A stretch of DNA of 37,793 nucleotides. It comes from Hydrogenophaga sp. Lineage in GTDB: Bacteria > Pseudomonadota > Gammaproteobacteria > Burkholderiales > Burkholderiaceae_C. The translations under genes were made by a program, and so were the position numbers. Under the pieces are notes generated by a model. That model saw only the letters and a program-made list of their open reading frames with translations, was not told where the DNA came from and did not search any database. Location of the stretch: NCBI RefSeq assembly GCF_011772445.1, contig NZ_WVZN01000023.1, positions 1 through 37,793 on the forward strand, read 5' to 3'. Shown in pieces: positions 37,301-37,793 of the stretch (its first letter is position 1; the number at the start of each line of letters is the position of its first letter).

Positions 37301-37793
37301 AGGTGGAATCGAAGCTGTCCGCCCCTTCGGTGCCCACCATCACGTGCGGGCTGCGGAAATTGATCTTGATCTGCGTGGGCGCCCACACGCCGTAGCCGCC
37401 CGAGGGCGGGAAGTACAGCTCGTCGGTGTTGCGCAGCGTGGTGAAGTTGCTGGGCGGCACGGTGGAGACCGGCTGCGCCATGGCGATGGACGTCGGCTTC
37501 GCCGGCATGCCCGCCGTTGCCAATGACCACGACGGCGCTGCCGCGTCACCCGAAGCCGCGGCCTGCCCCCGCCCCCGCGCGAGCGACGCCCATCGGTGCG
37601 AGGCGATGCCCTCGACCGCGGCGGACGTTTCGTCCGCGTCCAACCGACCGTCTTCATTCAGATCGCGCCACAAACGCAGGCCCTGCGCCTCCGCCACGGA
37701 CAGCACGCCATCGCCATCGGCATCCATCCCCGCGAGCTGCTGCGCCGACAGCACCCTGCCCTGCGCGTCCAACGCCACAGGCAGGTGCGCCGC
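34335..37793 (-). CDS. RTX calcium-binding protein with embedded C39-like peptidase domain (5' end outside window)
   Basis: At least 1,152 residues; the frame is open to the right edge, so the start is missing. Numbering here begins at the window edge. An EF-hand-like segment (MDADGDGVLS, then DLNEDGRLDADE) lies near residues 20-55. RTX nonapeptides of the GGxGxDxLx kind fill about 180-660 and partly 660-720. A peptidase-like domain spans about 785-979. Two to four more RTX units and a haemolysin-type calcium-binding-related domain (FAPGIASDQLWF to DGQQLF) end the chain. The final residues are Ser/Thr/Ala-rich, as in type I signals. It would be secreted by the exporter genes just downstream and fold in external calcium. 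Possible roles are adhesin, toxin or extracellular protease. Confidence 0.93.
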   Translation of the reverse strand, partial: AAHLPVALDAQGRVLSAQQLAGMDADGDGVLSVAEAQGLRLWRDLNEDGRLDADETSAAVEGIASHRWASLARGRGQAAASGDAAAPSWSLATAGMPAKPTSIAMAQPVSTVPPSNFTTLRNTDELYFPPSGGYGVWAPTQIKINFRSPHVMVGTEGADSFDSTYYSAYSSWFNLGLLTHFLGGGGNDMVGGSARDDSLWGGTGNDVLFGYTGNDRLYGEEGDDELYGADGADVLDGGIGHDFLVGGRGDDLMFGATGDDELQGQNGNDRLLGQAGNDRLFGYLGNDQMWGGEGNDYLQGFVASNETLEYTSADPMTDDDQLWGEGGNDHLYGGLGSDMLDGGTGNDALLGEYGNDRLFGGAGADELQGGHGNDQLIGEADDDTLFGQVGNDQLWGGDGNDILVGFTASNEAQQTLDAGQTDDDVLMGEAGHDNLYGGWGNDRLDGGTGNDLLLGDQGDDELWGGADKDQLQGGAGNDRLMGEDGDDNLFGQVGSDRLWGGAGDDVLVGFTGEDEAQQSLFAGESDDDLLYGGAGKDLLISGLGTDALFGGDGDDELQGGHGDDALYGDDGNDLLFGQVGKDVLYGGDGDDVLQGFTASNESQQALLAGQSDDDHLYGGAGRDTLVGRVGNDHLDGGAGADVMIGGSGDDTYIVNSVNDVVYEQAGEGHDTVIASTSYLLNAEVEDLELLEGFATHGTGNALDNRITGNSADNILDGVSGADTLIGGRGDDTYYVDNALDRVIEVDGEGADTVQSSVSLGLGEGVEHLKLLDFGHPELGLVDGQDVLVYGYPKRNELDYMQGDAVANYEGTCALTSIANLLTQSGRPTSESQVVQLAIENRWAVSDPSLPSYQLGGSNVADQQRILDSYGMRNDVIEGYNEAGMAQLLRSGRGVILAVNAGLLWDEAEYEGSGEVNHAVTLTGAVFRADDGELAGFYVADSGRGRVDDMTRFVDIETFRQAAQVPGAYAIYTVEPVKFWDENIDGTGNALDNTLQGNRGDNQLWGLDGDDTLSGGEGQDSLRGGAGNDRYQFARGDGVDHIDQSDALDTDWDTVEFAPGIASDQLWFRQIGLNLEVSVIGTKDRIVVDRWYDEASPRVDAFVAGDGQQLFSDQVDALVRVMADLAPPAAGQTSLSATPYASVLTPVLASNWT
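34857..35441 (-). other. C39-like cysteine peptidase domain inside the RTX protein
   Basis: About 195 residues with the order and spacing of papain-fold C39 peptidases. The putative nucleophile is Cys812 (GTCALTSIANLL, TGC at 35358-35360), His917 lies in VNHAVTLTGAVF and Asp940 in YVADSGRG; Gln801 is a possible oxyanion residue. RTX repeats lie on both sides. It belongs to the same open frame and is not a separate gene. It was assigned by motif pattern; a structure prediction would confirm or refute the fold. Confidence 0.7.
35832..36896 (-). repeat. Higher-order tandem repeats within the RTX coding region
   Basis: Four copies of a long unit, each opening with GF(T/V)-(A/G)-(S/E)-(N/D)-E then a DDD and about nine nonapeptides, start at 36896, 36581, 36269 and 36011. 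Unit lengths are 315, 312 and 258 bases, with a partial fourth copy of about 180 bases. Unit 3 is shorter than unit 2 by 54 bases, which is two nonapeptides. The repeats encode calcium-binding beta rolls separated by short non-RTX linkers. Confidence 0.85.

Overview
The window is GC-rich DNA from a Gram-negative bacterium. Protein flavour, gene density and gene content (HlyB/HlyD type I export, Tat-exported molybdoenzyme, UppP, ClsB, RpoE/ChrR) suggest a betaproteobacterium of the Burkholderiales, probably Comamonadaceae and Hydrogenophaga-like. The taxonomic placement is inference. Most neighbours on the same strand overlap by the 4-base ATGA or GTGA pattern, so operons are easy to read.

Layout. 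1-68: end of an IS481-family insertion sequence with its CTAG-core target repeat. 74-1093: a tandem helix-turn-helix regulator and a divergent orphan gene sharing a repeat-containing promoter. 1062-1206: a LexA (SOS) box followed on the minus strand by a strongly folded segment and a terminator, a candidate small RNA. 1231-2924: LysR regulator divergent from a glutathione S-transferase gene. 2953-6619 (minus): kelch protein, [2Fe-2S] subunit and molybdopterin subunit of a xanthine-dehydrogenase-family oxidoreductase.

6785-14609 is a complete singlet-oxygen/membrane-lipid regulon. It holds an ECF sigma factor (RpoE/ECF11 type) and its zinc anti-sigma factor ChrR. Two minus-strand operons flank them: FAD oxidoreductase, DUF1365 and cyclopropane-fatty-acid-synthase-like methyltransferase 1; and methyltransferase 2, DUF1295, DUF6134 and DUF2177. 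I find the same promoter word, (TG/AA)ATCC-N16-CGTA, in front of the sigma gene and of both operons. The set should modify phospholipid acyl chains (methylated, cyclopropane or furan fatty acids) when singlet oxygen releases RpoE from ChrR.

14744-17649 (plus): an orphan CHASE4-type histidine kinase and an aldo/keto reductase. 17537-20624 (minus): the ybhP-clsB-ybhN trio (phosphatase-fold protein, cardiolipin synthase, UPF0104 membrane protein). 20933-21891: two unknown overlapping genes. 21966-26264: mutS, the proteasome-like Anbu protease and an alpha/beta hydrolase, tightly coupled. 26342-28273: a DUF4118/PAS/PAS histidine kinase. 28287-29120 (minus): uppP. 29220-30587: a membrane-anchored TAXI-type binding protein.

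30599-37793 (minus) is a type I secretion operon: a very large RTX protein (5' end outside the window), its HlyB-type ABC exporter and its HlyD adaptor. The RTX protein carries an apparently intact C39-like cysteine peptidase domain between its calcium-binding repeats, while the exporter's own C39 domain is degenerate. This is the most unusual system in the window. No tRNA, rRNA or CRISPR array was seen.
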